From: Tissierella sp.
GTDB taxonomy: Bacteria > Bacillota > Clostridia > Tissierellales > Tissierellaceae
Direction: 5' to 3'
Length of the DNA: 64,000 bases
NCBI RefSeq assembly: GCF_031460495.1
Contig: NZ_JAVKTS010000001.1
Span: 620,001-684,000 of the forward strand
In this document: one piece after another, positions 34,732 to 43,425 of the stretch
Numbering within the stretch: position 1 is the stretch's first letter
Layout of the letters: each line of letters starts with the position of its first letter
Program-made: the position numbers and the translations under genes
The notes under the pieces: model-generated
Seen by the model: only the letters and a program-made list of their open reading frames with translations
What the model was told of the DNA's origin: nothing
Databases searched by the model: none

Positions 34732-35604
34732 ATGAGAAGTAGTTTTGATGAATTCATTGATAGAATTCCAAAGAATATTCATTCTAATACTAAATCTTAT
34801 GTAAGCAAAAACATTGCAATTTTTATTCCAGAAGAATTTTTAAAAGATATAAAAATCAAAACAGTGGATTATCACTTTGTAATATTTCATACAACGCCAC
34901 CTACTATAAATCTTGGAAATATTGAGTTTCAATTTAAAAAAGGGAGTTTTATTTGCATTAAACCAGGTATAGAGGTTGAAGTTAATCATATACATAGCAC
35001 TGGGCAAATAAAATTTATATCTATTGGTGTAAAAAAAGATTTTTTTGAGAACATAGCTTCACAAATAATAAATATGGAAAAAATTGAATTTAAAAATAAT
35101 GATAATGCTTATAGTCATCAAATATTAGATTTAATTGAGTTTTGGATTAAAGAAATAATAGATTTTGGAGAAAACTGTCCATTGATGATCGAAAGTATAG
35201 AAAAACAGCTGATAATACAGTTAATGAGAGATAGCATGCCAGAGTTTCTGATAAGTGGAAGAATTAATTTTACTGATAATGATTATATAGATCAATCTAT
35301 AAGATATATGCAAAAATATTATAGCAGTAATATTACAATAAATGAAATATGTAATACTATCTATATAAGTTCTTGCCATTTCCAAAGGATTTTTAAAAAG
35401 CAAATGGAACAAACGCCATATAGCTATTTGATGGGAATCAGAGTAGATAAGGCTAAGGAAAAGCTGATAAATGATCATGCTCATATTGAGGAAATAGCTA
35501 GACTCTGCGGATTTGTGAGCACAGCTCATTTTTCATCAGTGTTTAAGCGTATGGAAGGAATTTCACCTTCTGAATATAGAAAAAACAATCTAAAATCCAT
35601 CTAA
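34732..35604 (+). CDS. AraC-family transcriptional regulator
   Basis: A 290-residue regulator with an N-terminal cupin-like sensing domain (residues about 20-120) and a C-terminal double helix-turn-helix (about 190-285). The AraC signature is visible as YISSCHFQRIFKKQMEQTPYSY followed, after about 40 residues, by IARLCGFVSTAHFSSVFKRMEG and ISPSEYRK (broken here into pieces). AGAAGGAGG precedes ATG 34732. It stands alone, closed by a 34-base perfect palindrome. Target genes unknown. Confidence 0.9.
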   Translation: MRSSFDEFIDRIPKNIHSNTKSYVSKNIAIFIPEEFLKDIKIKTVDYHFVIFHTTPPTINLGNIEFQFKKGSFICIKPGIEVEVNHIHSTGQIKFISIGVKKDFFENIASQIINMEKIEFKNNDNAYSHQILDLIEFWIKEIIDFGENCPLMIESIEKQLIIQLMRDSMPEFLISGRINFTDNDYIDQSIRYMQKYYSSNITINEICNTIYISSCHFQRIFKKQMEQTPYSYLMGIRVDKAKEKLINDHAHIEEIARLCGFVSTAHFSSVFKRMEGISPSEYRKNNLKSI

Positions 35605-35645
35605 TAATTTGCCAAGTAATTACTTGGCAAATTATTTTGTTGGAT
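35603..35645 (+). terminator. 34-base perfect palindrome after the AraC gene
   Basis: Perfect palindrome with no loop, AATAATTTGCCAAGTAA joined to its reverse complement (35603-35636), overlapping the AraC stop codon, then TTGTT. It can fold as a terminator hairpin; as DNA it could also be a dyad operator. Confidence 0.65.
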
Positions 35646-35780
35646 CTTTCTAAACTGTAATCATATATTATCTAATCAACCAATGGTGGAGTTCGTTCAA
35701 CAAACCCTTGATAGTCATTTAATAAATAATACTATATAATCAAATTATCCTAGGCAATCAAAATGAGAGGAGAATTGATT

Positions 35781-36845
35781 ATGAATAATCTTGAGATTGG
35801 AAAGAAGATTAAATATTTGAGAAAAGGTAAAGGAGTTACTCAAGAAGCCTTAGCTAATTATCTTGGAGTAACTACCCAAGCAGTATCCAAATGGGAAAAT
35901 GAGGCTACAGCTCCTGACATCTCATTATTACCTAATATATCAGTATATTTTGGTGTTACAATAGACGAACTATTTTCTTTAACTGACGATGCGAAGCTTG
36001 AGAGAATAGATAATATGATTGACGATAAAAGATACTTGTCAAATACAGAATTTAATGAATCTGAAGAATTTTTAAAAGAGCTTATTGACAATTACAATAA
36101 TTCGGAAGAAAAACGGGTAAATACTCATAGAATCTTAGCTTACTTGTACATCCACAGAATTGGAGAATATCAAGAAAAAGCAGCATTCTATGCAAAGGAA
36201 GGTATCAAACTTGCACCTTTATGCTCGGATTTGCACAAAGGACTTAATAATGCTCACAAGGTTCCTATTGGAGACTGGAGTGTAATGAATCATGCAGAAA
36301 GCATTGCTTATTATACGGATTTCGTAAAGAAACACCCAGATCATAGAACAGGATATATGTGGTTATTAGATTCCCTTATTAATGATGGACGTTTGCAAGA
36401 AGCCAGAAATATTCTTAAAGAATATGAAGACATGATTAAAAGAACAAAAGACAACGATTGGCGAACAATGAATTACAAGGCCTTAATAGAATTAAAGGAT
36501 GGGCATAAAAACAAAGCAAATGAGATTTGGAATGACATGTTAAAGGTACATTCTAATATAAGTGGGCCATATTTTGAAAGAGCAGTAGTTCACGCTTATA
36601 ATGGAGAATGGGAAGAGGCAATCTCATGCTTTGAAAAGGACTTTGAGTTAATGAAAAAGCCGAGATATACGGACTCCTTAGAAGCAATAGCAAAGATTTA
36701 TGAAATCATTGGTGATAATAAGAAAGCAACTGAGACATACAACAGTTATATTCAATTACTAGAAAATGAATGGAATATAACAGAAGGGGAAACTATGGAT
36801 TATCCTAAGAGGCAAATTGAAAGGCTAAATAATAAACAAAAATAA
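35781..36845 (+). CDS. XRE-family regulator with TPR-like helical repeats
   Basis: A 354-residue protein. Residues 1-65 are an XRE/Cro-type helix-turn-helix (IGKKIKYLRKGKGVTQEALA, TTQAVSKWENEATAPDISLL). The remainder is entirely helical with TPR-type repeats (AYLYIHRIGEYQEKAAFYAKEG; GYMWLLDSLINDGRLQEARN in pieces), ending with a 30-residue tail. Similar proteins couple gene control to peptide or protein partners, though many in Clostridia have unknown targets. ATG 35781 is chosen because GAGAGGAG lies upstream and overlaps the in-frame ATG at 35763. Monocistronic. Confidence 0.85.
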   Translation: MNNLEIGKKIKYLRKGKGVTQEALANYLGVTTQAVSKWENEATAPDISLLPNISVYFGVTIDELFSLTDDAKLERIDNMIDDKRYLSNTEFNESEEFLKELIDNYNNSEEKRVNTHRILAYLYIHRIGEYQEKAAFYAKEGIKLAPLCSDLHKGLNNAHKVPIGDWSVMNHAESIAYYTDFVKKHPDHRTGYMWLLDSLINDGRLQEARNILKEYEDMIKRTKDNDWRTMNYKALIELKDGHKNKANEIWNDMLKVHSNISGPYFERAVVHAYNGEWEEAISCFEKDFELMKKPRYTDSLEAIAKIYEIIGDNKKATETYNSYIQLLENEWNITEGETMDYPKRQIERLNNKQK

Positions 36846-36873
36846 ACAATAAATTAATATAGGAATCACTGAT

Positions 36874-36920
36874 AATAGCCGATAATCTAGGAATAATATT
36901 CTTGGATTATCGGTTATAAT
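36874..36920 (+). terminator. Rho-independent terminator after the XRE-TPR gene
   Basis: ATAGCCGATAATCTAGG / CTTGGATTATCGGTTAT stem with G-U pairs, 8-base loop, and a T-containing tail. Confidence 0.75.
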
Positions 36921-37035
36921 TATTTCAACTAGATTATTATCAAACATACTAAGTTGAGAAATTTATACATATAAGCCATATAAATGATATAATAATCATA
37001 TAGTAAAAATCCAGATATATAGATAGGTGAACTAA

Positions 37036-37755
37036 ATGGCAGATAATAGAGAAAGTAATTATAGTCAAGGGACAATCCCTATGAAGGTTATTGCTCATAT
37101 TAGAACAGATTTTCCTAGTAAATTTGGTGTTCCTCGCCAAAGTGGTCTAGTCAATGCTCTAAGGGGCACTATAATATTTGAAGCAGAATATCGCAATATT
37201 GATGCATTAAGGGGACTGGAGGATTTCTCTCATATCTGGCTTGTTTGGCAGTTCTCAAAGGTAGTAGGAGATGGTTTTTCACCTACAGTAAGACCTCCAA
37301 GATATGGAGGCAACAAACGGATGGGTGTTTTTGCAACTCGTTCACCATTTCGCCCAAATCCTATAGGGCTTTCATCTGTAAAGCTGGATAGAATAGAGTT
37401 GGATTCTGTACATGGACCGGTTCTACATATTTCAGGAGTTGATCTAGTAGATAAGACTCCTATTTTAGACATAAAGCCTTATCTACCATATACGGATTGC
37501 CATATTGATGCAAGAGGAGGATATACTGACTATCTTAATGATAATATTATTGAAGTTGAATTTTCTGAAGAACTATTGCAATTAATACCTGATGATAAGC
37601 AGAGTGCACTAATTGGCGCACTTGCCCATGATCCAAGGCCTAGCTATCAAAAAGATTCTGATAGAATCTATGGTATGCAGTTTGGAGAATTCGATATTAG
37701 ATTTACAGTGAAGAATAAAATATTGATTGTAAGAGAAGTTGTACCATTATACTAA
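37036..37755 (+). CDS. trmO: tRNA (adenine37-N6)-methyltransferase TrmO
   Basis: A 239-residue SAM-dependent enzyme that methylates t6A at position 37 of ANN-decoding tRNAs. Family motifs are plain: PSKFGVPRQSGL near residue 30, RGLEDFSHIWLVWQF, ATRSPFRPNPIGLSSVKL (the SAM-binding signature), GVDLVDKTPILDIKPYLPYTD and the C-terminal DPRPSYQKD. The N-terminal 15 residues precede the usual start; ATG 37036 has AGGTGA upstream. Stands alone. Confidence 0.92.
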   Translation: MADNRESNYSQGTIPMKVIAHIRTDFPSKFGVPRQSGLVNALRGTIIFEAEYRNIDALRGLEDFSHIWLVWQFSKVVGDGFSPTVRPPRYGGNKRMGVFATRSPFRPNPIGLSSVKLDRIELDSVHGPVLHISGVDLVDKTPILDIKPYLPYTDCHIDARGGYTDYLNDNIIEVEFSEELLQLIPDDKQSALIGALAHDPRPSYQKDSDRIYGMQFGEFDIRFTVKNKILIVREVVPLY

Positions 37756-37931
37756 AGATTTGATTTAGAGAATTGTATAGTCTTGATAAATAATTTAATA
37801 ATAAGATGAAATCAAATTTTTATTAGTGTATAATATAGCTAAGTATACCAAAGTTTTATAACCAATAGGAAAGTTCTACTTTCTTATTAACAAAGTTTGC
37901 ATATAAAAATCCAACTAAAGGGGGAAGTATA

Positions 37932-39248
37932 ATGAACAAACCAATATTATCAGCACATTTTGAGTCAAGGACACCATCTGATGTTCGTTTAGCTCAAATG
38001 AAGTATGATGAGCGTAAAGTAAAACCTGAGGCAGTAATCAATGTTGGGATAGGTAATGTATCTCTACCAACAAATCCAGCTATGTTGAAGAGAATGTTTG
38101 AGCTTAATGCACCAGAGAGTCCATTTGCCAATGGCGTTATAAGATATTCAGGTACAGCAGGTACTGTTGAAGCACAAGATGCTTTTAAGAATATCTTAAA
38201 AAGTGAAGGCTTTGATACTTCAAAGCTTTATGTTCAAGTAACTGATGGTGGATCTTCAGGTATGGAATTATTAATTTTAGGTGTTTGTGGTCCTGCCGGA
38301 ACTGACGAGAAACCTCTTATGATGATAGACCCTGCTTATACTAATTATATTTCATTTGCAGAAAGAACTGGTCGTAAAACCGTAACTATAAAACGTCATT
38401 TGGGCGAAGATGGAAAGTTCAACTTACCTGATATGAATAAAGTTGAAGAAATGATAAAAGAAAACAATCCAGGAGCACTTTTAGTAATTCCTTATGATAA
38501 TCCAACAGGACAGTATTATAATTATGATATACTTAAGGATCTTGCTAAGCTTTGTGTTAAATATAATATGTGGATGGTAAGTGATGAAGCTTATCGTGAA
38601 TTATTTTATGATGAAAACGAAGAACTTGTAAGTATCTGGGGAATAACTGATGCAGATGTTCCTGGAATTGAAGGCAGAAGAATTAGTATAGAAACAGCAT
38701 CTAAAGTTTGGAATGCTTGCGGTTTAAGAATTGGTGCAGTAATCACTGATAGTCCAGAATACAATAATCGTTCAGTTGCTGAATATACAGCTAACCTTTG
38801 TGCCAATGTAATTGGTCAATATATATTTGGCGCACTAGCTCATGAAAGCAAAGAAGATATTCTTGGTTGGTGCAAACAACAAAGAGATTATTACAAAGAT
38901 CAAATTGTAAAAGTGTACAATGGTCTTAAAGAAGAAGAGCCAGGGCTTATTGTATCAAGTCCAGATGCATCAATATACTCAGTAATTGATGTAAGAAATG
39001 TTGTAAAACCAGGATTTGATTCAATAGATTTCGTTCTATACTGTGCAGGAGAAGGATCAGCTAAAATAGATGGAGTTGAGACAACTCTACTTGTGGCACC
39101 AATGAAAGGTTTCTATGATGTTAAAAATGATGCAGAAAACCCAGGAAAAACTCAATTTAGAATTTCCTTCGTTGAGTCCCCTGAAAACATGGATAAAATT
39201 CCAAAACTTTTTGTTCAACTTTTAAGACAATACGAATCTCAAAGATAG
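37932..39248 (+). CDS. PLP-dependent aminotransferase, class I/II (fold type I)
   Basis: A 438-residue aminotransferase. Typical elements in order: YSGTAGTVEAQDAF (substrate-binding loop), VTDGGSSGMELLI (cofactor phosphate region), IPYDNPTGQYYN with the N-P-T-G motif, VSDEAYRELFYD and the Schiff-base Lys in SIETASKVWNACGLRIGA. The C-terminal RISFVESPENM contains the carboxylate-binding Arg. GGGGGAAG precedes ATG 37932. It ends with a strong terminator and is followed by the DUF3798 importer operon. The amino-acid substrate is unknown; N-terminal sequence is unlike AspC or AlaT, closest in feel to anaerobe-specific aminotransferases. Confidence 0.88.
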   Translation: MNKPILSAHFESRTPSDVRLAQMKYDERKVKPEAVINVGIGNVSLPTNPAMLKRMFELNAPESPFANGVIRYSGTAGTVEAQDAFKNILKSEGFDTSKLYVQVTDGGSSGMELLILGVCGPAGTDEKPLMMIDPAYTNYISFAERTGRKTVTIKRHLGEDGKFNLPDMNKVEEMIKENNPGALLVIPYDNPTGQYYNYDILKDLAKLCVKYNMWMVSDEAYRELFYDENEELVSIWGITDADVPGIEGRRISIETASKVWNACGLRIGAVITDSPEYNNRSVAEYTANLCANVIGQYIFGALAHESKEDILGWCKQQRDYYKDQIVKVYNGLKEEEPGLIVSSPDASIYSVIDVRNVVKPGFDSIDFVLYCAGEGSAKIDGVETTLLVAPMKGFYDVKNDAENPGKTQFRISFVESPENMDKIPKLFVQLLRQYESQR

Positions 39249-39278
39249 ACTTAATACAAATATTATTAAATAAATATA

Positions 39279-39320
39279 AAAGCACAAAGTTTTCAATATG
39301 AGAACTTTGTGCTTTTTATA
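39279..39320 (+). terminator. Rho-independent terminator after the aminotransferase
   Basis: AAAGCACAAAGTTTTC / GAGAACTTTGTGCTTTTT, long stem with 5-base loop and T-run. Confidence 0.92.
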
Positions 39321-39381
39321 TTAAAAACAGCATTTGTTATTGCGACTATTCCCAAACTTTGGAATATTTGGATAATATATC

Positions 39382-39410
39382 TTGAAAATATTCATAAAGA
39401 GGTTTATACT
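39382..39410 (+). promoter_or_regulatory. Probable promoter of the DUF3798 operon
   Basis: TTGAAA at 39382-39387, 17-base spacer and TATACT at 39405-39410, 70 bases before the lipoprotein start. Confidence 0.55.
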
Positions 39411-39480
39411 TTAATATATAATAGAATACTTTGAATTGTTAGATTAGTTCGAAGATAATATTAATTAAGGGGGAAGACAA

Positions 39481-40623
39481 ATGACCAAGAGAATAATCTG
39501 TTTGTGCATGGTTTTTATTATGGTATTTGCATTAGTAGGATGTCGTAGTTCAAAAACTGCTGATGGTCCATCAGGTGATTACAAGATTGGTATTATAACT
39601 GGAACTGTATCCCAAGGAGAAGAAGAATACCAAGCAGCACAAAATATGCAAAAGAAATACGGCGATATAATAGTTACAGCTACTTATCCAGATAACTTTT
39701 CTTCTGAAACAGAAACAACTATTGCAAATGTTGTTTCCCTAGCATCTGACCCAGAAGTAAAAGCAATAGTATTTGTACAAGCTGTACCAGGTGCTTCTGC
39801 AGCTATAGACAAAGTTCGTGAAACAAGACCAGATATGTTATTTATATCAGGAGTTGCAGCTGAAGATCCAGCTACAATATCCAGCAAATCAGACATTGTA
39901 ATGCTTGTCGATGAAATTTCTATGGGTAAAACAATTCCACAAAAAGCTGCTGAAATGGGAGCTAAAACATTCATTCATTATTCATTTGCTCGTCACTTAT
40001 CATATGCAACTATAGCTGCTCGTCGTCAATTGATGGTTGATGAATGTAAAGAATTAGGTATTAACTTTGTAGATGTTACTGCTCCAGACCCTACAGGAGA
40101 TGCAGGTGTATCAGGAGCTCAACAATTTATACTTTCAGATGTTCCTCGTCAAATAGCAGAATATGGCAAGGATACAGCATTTTTCTCTACAAACTGTGCT
40201 ATGCAAGAGCCTTTGATTCGTTCAATTTGGGAAGAAGGAGCTATATTCCCACAACAATGTTGTCCAAGTCCTTACCATGGATATCCAGCTGCACTTAATA
40301 TTAAGGTAGATGGTCATGAAGGTGATGTTGAGTATATGCTAGATTCTATAAAAGAAAAACTTGTAGAAAAAGGCCAAGAGAAAAGAATGTCAACTTGGAG
40401 CGTTCCTGTTAATATGCTAATGGTTGAAGCAGGAGTTGACTACGCTATAGAACATCTTGAAGGCAGAACAAAAGGTGATTTAGATGAGGCTGTTTTATCA
40501 AAGATAATGAACAGAATCGCTGGTGGAGAAGGTTCAGCTAAGTTAAGTAAATTCAATGAAAATGGTGTTGAACTAGATAATTTCTATATGTTGCTTTGCG
40601 ATTTCTATGATTTTAGTCTTTAA
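39481..40623 (+). CDS. DUF3798 substrate-binding-like lipoprotein
   Basis: A 380-residue lipoprotein: signal peptide with lipobox ALVGC (Cys21), then two alpha/beta lobes of the type-I periplasmic binding fold (start YKIGIITGTVSQGEEEYQAAQ; AKTFIHYSFARHLSYATIAARRQL in pieces). It matches the DUF3798 family, found mainly in anaerobic Firmicutes, whose ligand is, to my knowledge, not established. GGGGGAAG precedes ATG 39481. It is the first gene of an operon with a two-domain ATPase and two permeases, so it is almost certainly the binding protein of an importer. A strong terminator follows the gene, implying that it is made in excess. Confidence 0.85.
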   Translation: MTKRIICLCMVFIMVFALVGCRSSKTADGPSGDYKIGIITGTVSQGEEEYQAAQNMQKKYGDIIVTATYPDNFSSETETTIANVVSLASDPEVKAIVFVQAVPGASAAIDKVRETRPDMLFISGVAAEDPATISSKSDIVMLVDEISMGKTIPQKAAEMGAKTFIHYSFARHLSYATIAARRQLMVDECKELGINFVDVTAPDPTGDAGVSGAQQFILSDVPRQIAEYGKDTAFFSTNCAMQEPLIRSIWEEGAIFPQQCCPSPYHGYPAALNIKVDGHEGDVEYMLDSIKEKLVEKGQEKRMSTWSVPVNMLMVEAGVDYAIEHLEGRTKGDLDEAVLSKIMNRIAGGEGSAKLSKFNENGVELDNFYMLLCDFYDFSL

Positions 40624-40652
40624 TGATTATAATTGACAACTAATCATAATCT

Positions 40653-40690
40653 AAAAATCGCCGGCTTGATCGGTAGCCGGCGATTTTTTC
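40653..40690 (+). terminator. Intra-operon terminator after the lipoprotein gene
   Basis: GC-rich stem AAAATCGCCGGCT / AGCCGGCGATTTTTT with an 8-base loop and T-run. It lies between the binding-protein gene and the ATPase gene, a common way to give more binding protein than transporter. Confidence 0.93.
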
Positions 40691-40763
40691 TATAAAGAAT
40701 GAGGAAGTTTGACTTTAATAATATAATAAAGCAATTATTTTCATAAAGCTAGGAGGGATTCAG

Positions 40764-42365
40764 ATGGAAAATCAATATCTCCTAAATATGGACAACATAT
40801 CAAAGGAATATTACGGTAATCGTGTGCTTAAAAATGTTAATTTAAAAATTAAAGCCGGAGAAATACATGCTTTAATGGGTGAAAATGGGGCTGGAAAGTC
40901 TACATTGATGAATATATTGTTTGGAATGCCTGTGATACATTCCACTGGAGGATTTGAAGGAACAGTTGAAATTGATGGGAAATCTGTAGTAATAGATGCC
41001 CCACATAATGCAATGAATTATGGTATAGGAATGGTTCATCAAGAATTCATGCTTATTCCAGGATTTACTGTTACAGAAAATATAAAAGTTGGTAGGGAAA
41101 TAAGTAATCCGAATTTATTAAGTAAAGTTTTTGGGAAAAATTTAGAAACTCTAGATTTTCCAAAGATGAAAAAAGATGCAAAAAAGGCCTTAGCTACAAT
41201 CGGTCTTAATATAGAAGAGTATGTTAAAGTTGCAGGATTACCAATTGGTTATATGCAATTTATTGAGATTGCAAGAGAAATTGATAAAACTGGGATAAAG
41301 CTATTAGTATTTGATGAGCCTACTGCAGTACTTACTGAATCCGAGGCGGAACGCTTGTTGGAAATCATGCGTCTAATTGCAGATAAAGGTATAGCCATAG
41401 TATTTATAACTCACCGTCTTGATGAAGTAATGGCCATAGCAGATAGTCTTACAGTTCTAAGAGATGGTGAATTTGTTATACGAAAGGATGTAAAGGATTC
41501 TTCCGTTGAAGAAATTGCTGAACTAATGATTGGTAGAAAAGTAGAAAAGCTCGTTGATGATATGGAAGATAATCGTGTATTAAGAGATGATGATATAGCT
41601 CTTTCCATGAAGGATTATTATGTTAATATGCCAGGCGAAATGGTTAATGGAATTAATCTTGATATCCGCAAGGGTGAGATTTTTGGAATAGGTGGTCTTG
41701 CTGGACAAGGGAAAATTGGTATCCCTAATGGTATAATGGGTCTGTATGAATCAAAGGGCACTGTTAGTCTATTTGGCAAGGAATTGGAACTATCAAAATT
41801 AGGCAATGCTTTAGAGAATGGAATCGCCTGTGTTTCTGAAGATAGAAGGGGCGTAGGATTACTTTTAGGAGAATCAATTGAGCAAAACATTGCTTTCTCG
41901 GCTATGCAAATCAATGATGATTTTTTAGTAAAATTTGGTCCAATTAAATTATTCGATCAAAAGAAGGCTAGAAAACATGCCATGGACATGATAGAACTAT
42001 TGGATATTCGTTGTACTGGTCCAAAGCAAGCTTCAGGAAGTTTATCTGGTGGAAATCAACAAAAAGTGTGTTTAGCTCGTGCCCTTACTATGAATCCTGA
42101 TTTGCTAATTGTATCAGAGCCAACTCGTGGTATTGATATTGGTGCTAAAAAACTAGTACTAGAATATTTAGTCAAACTTAATCGTGAGCAAGGTCTAACT
42201 ATAATCATGGTTAGTTCTGAATTGGTAGAGCTACGGTCATTATGCGATAGGATCGCAATAGTTTCAGGAGGAAAGCTGGCTACTATATTGAAACCAGATG
42301 CAGCAGATGCAGAATTTGGTCTTGCTATGGCAGGTTCAAGGAAAGAAGGTGCTAAGAATGCGTGA
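40764..42365 (+). CDS. Two-domain ABC transporter ATP-binding protein (RbsA/MglA/BmpA-type)
   Basis: A 533-residue duplicated ATPase of the sugar/nucleoside importer branch. N-terminal cassette: Walker A GENGAGKST, Walker B KLLVFDEPTAVL, switch region FITHRLDE; its signature (PIGYMQFIEIARE) is degenerate. C-terminal cassette: GLAGQGKIG in place of Walker A, signature LSGGNQQKV, Walker B LLIVSEPTRGID. Thus, as in this family, one cassette is catalytically imperfect. AGGAGG stands before ATG 40764. It overlaps the first permease gene by 8 bases. Works with the DUF3798 lipoprotein and two permeases. Confidence 0.9.
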   Translation: MENQYLLNMDNISKEYYGNRVLKNVNLKIKAGEIHALMGENGAGKSTLMNILFGMPVIHSTGGFEGTVEIDGKSVVIDAPHNAMNYGIGMVHQEFMLIPGFTVTENIKVGREISNPNLLSKVFGKNLETLDFPKMKKDAKKALATIGLNIEEYVKVAGLPIGYMQFIEIAREIDKTGIKLLVFDEPTAVLTESEAERLLEIMRLIADKGIAIVFITHRLDEVMAIADSLTVLRDGEFVIRKDVKDSSVEEIAELMIGRKVEKLVDDMEDNRVLRDDDIALSMKDYYVNMPGEMVNGINLDIRKGEIFGIGGLAGQGKIGIPNGIMGLYESKGTVSLFGKELELSKLGNALENGIACVSEDRRGVGLLLGESIEQNIAFSAMQINDDFLVKFGPIKLFDQKKARKHAMDMIELLDIRCTGPKQASGSLSGGNQQKVCLARALTMNPDLLIVSEPTRGIDIGAKKLVLEYLVKLNREQGLTIIMVSSELVELRSLCDRIAIVSGGKLATILKPDAADAEFGLAMAGSRKEGAKNA

Positions 42366-43425
42366 TAAAGTGAATAATGTCTATCAAAACATTGGCTTAC
42401 CTAGACTGATTATTATTGGGTTTTTTCTATCTATGCTAGCTTTAGCTGCCCCTTTGGGATTAAGTGTACCTAATCTTTTGGGAGATGCTATTCGCCGATG
42501 GGCAATGTATGGAGTATTAGTACTTGCAATGGTACCTGCTGTTCAATGTGGTATTGGCTTGAATTTTGGAATATCATTAGGTATAGTTGCAGGACTCTTA
42601 GGGTCAATAATAACAATTGAAGTAGGAGCTATGAATCCTTGGCTAAGTATATTATTAGCTATGGGCGTTGGAATTGGTATAGCGAGTATACTAGGGATAG
42701 GATATGGCTTGGTTTTAAATAGAGTAAAAGGCTCAGAGGTAACTGTTTCAACTTATGTTGGTTTCTCTGTAATTGCTTTTATGAATATTTTATGGCTTTC
42801 CTTACCATTTAAGAGTGGCGAATTAATATGGCCACTAGGTGGGCAAGGTATGAGAAATACCATAAGTCTTGCTAGTAGTTTTGGAGAAGTATTCAACAGA
42901 TGGTTAGACTTCTCCATTGGTGAAGGAATAAATGGCCTATATATTCCAACAGGATTAATCATCTTTTTCTTATTGGTTTGTTTTATAGTATGGCTTTTCA
43001 TGAGAAGTAAGGCGGGTATCGCCATGAGTGCAGCTGGAGCAAACCCTGTGTTTACAAAATCCTCTGGTATAAATGTGAATAAGATGAGGATTTTAGGTAC
43101 AGTTATTTCCACTGTATTAGGTGCAGTAGGAATAATTGTCTATTCACAAAGCTATGGTTTCATACAGCTTTATAATGCACCATTGTGGATGGGATTTCAC
43201 AGTGTAGCTGCAGTGCTTATAGGGGGAGCTAGTGTAGATAGGGCAAAGATATCCCATGTAATTATAGGAGCATTTTTATTCCAAGGGATATTAGCAGTAG
43301 CTTTACCTGTGGTTAACAAATTAATGCCTGATAGCAATCTTTCAGATGTTATTAGAATTATTATCTCCAATGGCATAATACTATATGCCTTGTCAAAGAC
43401 AAAAGGAGGTAGCAAAAATGCCTAA
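42358..43425 (+). CDS. ABC importer permease 1 (BPD_transp_2 family)
   Basis: A 355-residue membrane protein with about nine helices, of the RbsC/LivH-type permease family used for sugars, nucleosides and branched-chain amino acids. Family features: LNFGISLGIVAGLLGS and AMSAAGANPVFTKSSGINVNKM, the coupling-helix region. I use ATG 42358, which overlaps the ATPase stop by 8 bases; an upstream in-frame codon at 42298 lies inside the ATPase gene. The same 8-base overlap occurs with the second permease, so the three transporter genes are tightly coupled. Confidence 0.88.
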   Translation: MRDKVNNVYQNIGLPRLIIIGFFLSMLALAAPLGLSVPNLLGDAIRRWAMYGVLVLAMVPAVQCGIGLNFGISLGIVAGLLGSIITIEVGAMNPWLSILLAMGVGIGIASILGIGYGLVLNRVKGSEVTVSTYVGFSVIAFMNILWLSLPFKSGELIWPLGGQGMRNTISLASSFGEVFNRWLDFSIGEGINGLYIPTGLIIFFLLVCFIVWLFMRSKAGIAMSAAGANPVFTKSSGINVNKMRILGTVISTVLGAVGIIVYSQSYGFIQLYNAPLWMGFHSVAAVLIGGASVDRAKISHVIIGAFLFQGILAVALPVVNKLMPDSNLSDVIRIIISNGIILYALSKTKGGSKNA

